DNA of 51,651 nucleotides, taken from NCBI GenBank assembly GCA_009377645.1, contig WHTQ01000026.1, positions 1-51,651 of the forward strand, read 5' to 3'. The stretch's first letter is position 1, and the number at the start of each line of letters is the position of its first letter. This document shows positions 49,555 to 51,651 of this stretch, piece by piece. The position numbers and the translations under genes are program-made. Under the pieces are notes generated by a model that did no database searches, was not told where the DNA came from, and saw only the letters and a list, made by a program, of their open reading frames with translations. The DNA is from Micromonosporaceae bacterium. GTDB lineage: Bacteria; Actinomycetota; Actinomycetes; Mycobacteriales; Micromonosporaceae.

Positions 49555-50529
49555 CTAACGCGAAGGCGTTGTTTGCGTACCGTCGGCGGCCCGGGCCAGC
49601 GCGGCGGCGGCGTCGGAGGCCAGCCGGTGGACCAGATCAGCTGCGGGTTCGATCTCATGGATGAGGTCGATCGCCTCACTGCACCAGATCGAGATCGCGT
49701 TGAGGTCGTCGTCGACGGCTTGGCCGTACGGCCGGTGCGCTTCGAGGTCATGGGCGAGTTCCTCCTCCCTGCCGCGCCAGCGGTCGACGAACGCGTTGCG
49801 CAGCACGCGCGCGGTGTACTTTGCCGGCCAACCCGAGCCGCGAGCGAGGTCCAGCACGCGGGTGCGCTCGGTATCCGCGCCGTGCCCGTCGATGATCGCC
49901 TTCCGCACCTCGGCGGGCACCATCGCTTCGTGACTGGCCAGGAAGCGCGTGCCGATCAGGGCACCGGCTGCGCCGAGAGCGAGCGCGGCCGCGAGCCCAC
50001 GACCGTCGGCGATCCCGCCGGCGGCCAGCACCGGAGTGGGCTCGGCAAAATCGACAACCGTCGGTACGAAGGGCAGCGTTGCTCGTCGACCGCCATGCCC
50101 GCCGGCTTCGGTGCCCTGCGCGACGATCAGGTCGGCTCCGACGTCCACGGCACGCTGTGCCTCGTCGAGATCGGTGACCTGAATGATCAAGGGCACGCCG
50201 GTCGCCCGTACCCGTGCGGCATAGGGACCGGGGTCGCCGAACGACAACATGACGGCGTGCGGGCGCTGATCCAGTGCCCAGACAATGGTGTCGATGTCGA
50301 TCGCCCAGGTCAGGAAGCCGATTCCCCATGGCTTGCCGGTCCGCGCAGTCACGATCGCCAGCTCGCGCTCCATCCACGCTCGGCTACCGCGTCCGCCGCC
50401 CACCAGGCCGAGCCCTCCGCCGTTGGACACGGCTGCCGCGAGTGCACCACCGGCAGAGCCCCCCATCGGGGCGAGGGCGATCGGGTGCTCGATGGCCATG
50501 AAGTCGGTGAAGGGCGTAGCCAACGACAT
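49555..50529 (-). CDS. Nitronate monooxygenase (NPD/2-nitropropane dioxygenase family)
   Basis: The 324-residue TIM-barrel enzyme has the NMO motifs: PIALAPMGGSAGGALAAAVS near the FMN site, LIVAQGTEAGGHGGRRATLP (catalytic His about 145), PVLAAGGIADGRGLAAALAL and a phosphate-binding GAAGALIGTRFLAS. It oxidises nitronates such as propionate-3-nitronate with O2 in the cytoplasm, a detoxifying role. It stands alone, convergent with the glycosylase gene. Confidence 0.9.
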   Translation of the reverse strand: MSLATPFTDFMAIEHPIALAPMGGSAGGALAAAVSNGGGLGLVGGGRGSRAWMERELAIVTARTGKPWGIGFLTWAIDIDTIVWALDQRPHAVMLSFGDPGPYAARVRATGVPLIIQVTDLDEAQRAVDVGADLIVAQGTEAGGHGGRRATLPFVPTVVDFAEPTPVLAAGGIADGRGLAAALALGAAGALIGTRFLASHEAMVPAEVRKAIIDGHGADTERTRVLDLARGSGWPAKYTARVLRNAFVDRWRGREEELAHDLEAHRPYGQAVDDDLNAISIWCSEAIDLIHEIEPAADLVHRLASDAAAALARAADGTQTTPSR

Positions 50530-50575
50530 GCGAATATTGTGCGCCCGGCGGTTGCGGTGGAAACGGGCGCCCCGG

Positions 50576-50986
50576 TCAGATCTCGTCGAGGGTCAGGTTG
50601 GGGTCGACCTGGCGGAGGATGGCGGGGTCGCCGGTGAAGACTGGGCAACGGTCGCGGTCGGTGGCGGCGTGCACGACGTGTGCGGCAGGGAGGAGCTCGA
50701 TCGGCAGCTTGGAGCGGGCCAACAGGCGGCCGACCCGGCGGGCGGTGGCGCCGGTCAGGTTGTCGACGTGGACCTGGTCGCGCTCGATGAGCGCGAGCAG
50801 GCGGGGTTCGGCGGCGGGGCGGGTGGCGATTGCGGCGGAGATGGCGCCGGCGGGCACGATCAGCTCGCCTCCGGAGCGGAGGACGACGTTGATCGCCGCC
50901 ATGACGTAGGTCTCGCCGCGGGCTTCGGCGAGCAGGGCGGCGGCGTCCAGGACCCGCGGCCGGGTGGGGGTGGTTGGGGTGGTCAC
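50576..50986 (-). CDS. PIN-domain protein, possible toxin with degenerate active site
   Basis: The 136-residue protein follows the PIN fold seen in actinobacterial VapC-like proteins: PRVLDAAALLAEARG with Asp14 at the first acidic position, GGELIVPAGAISAAIA, and AHVVHAATDRDRCPVFTGDP with Asp120. The second acidic residue expected after VPA (usually Glu) and the Asp expected before AHVV are replaced by Ala, so RNase activity is doubtful. Its GTG or ATG start overlaps the preceding small gene by four bases, as in toxin-antitoxin pairs, with the putative antitoxin first. Confidence 0.75.
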   Translation of the reverse strand: MTTPTTPTRPRVLDAAALLAEARGETYVMAAINVVLRSGGELIVPAGAISAAIATRPAAEPRLLALIERDQVHVDNLTGATARRVGRLLARSKLPIELLPAAHVVHAATDRDRCPVFTGDPAILRQVDPNLTLDEI

Positions 50987-51243
50987 TCAGAGTCGGGCCA
51001 GCTCAGCACGCGCACGCTGGTGGGTATGTCGGCCCCGTTGTCGGCTTCGGTGACCGGATGCCGGCGGCGGACTTCGTCGTCGCCGGGCCAGGGCACGCCG
51101 GCGGCGGCGTAGGCGTGGCGGTACAGCGACAGCGGGGCCGGTGGGCCGTGCTCGAGCGCGTCCATGAACTCTGCGTCGTCCATGGCGGGCTCGGGTTCGG
51201 CGACCACCGCGACCGCGTCGGAGCCGGCTCTGGGCTGGTTCAC
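50983..51243 (-). CDS. Small acidic protein, putative antitoxin for the PIN protein
   Basis: The 86-residue protein (GTG start at 51243, NQPRAGSDAVAVV) is acidic and mostly helical, with MDDAEFMDALEHGPPAPLSL and PGDDEVRRRHPVTEADNGAD. It overlaps the PIN gene by four bases in the antitoxin-first order. It does not resemble classic VapB DNA-binding folds (AbrB, RHH or Phd), so repression is not implied. A longer frame to an ATG at 51369 exists, but its extra 42 residues look non-coding. Confidence 0.5.
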   Translation of the reverse strand: MNQPRAGSDAVAVVAEPEPAMDDAEFMDALEHGPPAPLSLYRHAYAAAGVPWPGDDEVRRRHPVTEADNGADIPTSVRVLSWPDSE

Positions 51244-51381
51244 GCCACCAGCGTAGCCGGTTGACTCCGGCTCCGCACCAGTGTCCGCCCCGGGGGCTGA
51301 ACCGGACCCAACGAGACTAGAAAATCGATGCGCTACCTGCGTAAACGTCCTCAGAAGCCGGATCGCCATCGACCCAGCCCG

Positions 51382-51651
<270 letters not shown>

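Noticed and set aside
51244-51369. Longer start (ATG 51369) for the putative antitoxin
   Set aside because: The added 42 residues are low-complexity and a plausible promoter-like patch lies inside them; the GTG at 51243 is preferred.

Overview
The window is high-GC actinobacterial DNA. The gene content suggests Micromonosporaceae or a near relative: a SigD/ShbA-like sigma factor with its anti-sigma factor, a DtxR/IdeR-type iron box, likely leaderless genes, an ECF42/DGPF pair, a NarL-type two-component system and a long intergenic inverted repeat of a kind I associate with Micromonospora-like genomes. The family assignment is inference. No replication origin, CRISPR array, prophage or complete insertion sequence is visible.

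Layout. 1-5.2 kb is a degraded region: a transposase tail, a MerR-VOC fusion regulator with a textbook MerR promoter, a gutted DrrA-type ATPase, a double-GNAT protein, the tail of a lost amidohydrolase next to an intact Tat-exported paralogue, and the tail of a lost LuxR-type regulator. 5.2-10.6 kb is a histidine kinase/response regulator pair plus a LolD/FtsX-type ABC exporter with a small membrane protein. 10.8-18.3 kb is the most unusual part: a 1538-residue membrane-anchored multicopper oxidase made of three two-domain cupredoxin units, followed by a four-helix membrane protein, an anchored YtkA/FixH-like protein, and three secreted proteins, two of them near-duplicate CHRD-like proteins.

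18.5-25.9 kb holds an M20 amidohydrolase, a YefM-YoeB toxin-antitoxin pair under a very long palindrome, a frameshifted ECF42 sigma factor with its DGPF partner, a DUF3097 protein, a berberine-bridge-type oxidase broken by an amber codon, and the SigD/ShbA-like sigma/anti-sigma pair. 26-32.3 kb is a five-component branched-chain-amino-acid-type ABC importer operon headed by a membrane-anchored extracellular protein. 32.3-39.5 kb encodes exported proteins (a sialidase-like propeller, a large S8 protease, a small secreted protein), a flavin-type oxidoreductase and then tRNA-Ser(GCT).

39.8-51.65 kb is mostly chromosomal housekeeping and regulation: a histone-H1-like tailed protein, a CPBP-family membrane protein, an XRE regulator, an iron-box-controlled FhuF-type reductase, a LAL-type LuxR regulator translationally coupled to a small protein, NhaA, an AlkX/YcaQ-type glycosylase, a nitronate monooxygenase, a PIN-domain pair and the C-terminus of a UvrA-type ATPase cut by the window edge.

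The best candidate for an undescribed system is the 10.8-18.3 kb oxidase cluster. Its copper motifs run in permuted order (HxxHxH, HCHxxxHxxxxM, HxH, HxH), which places the predicted trinuclear centre between cupredoxin domains 2 and 3. Substrate and function cannot be read from sequence.
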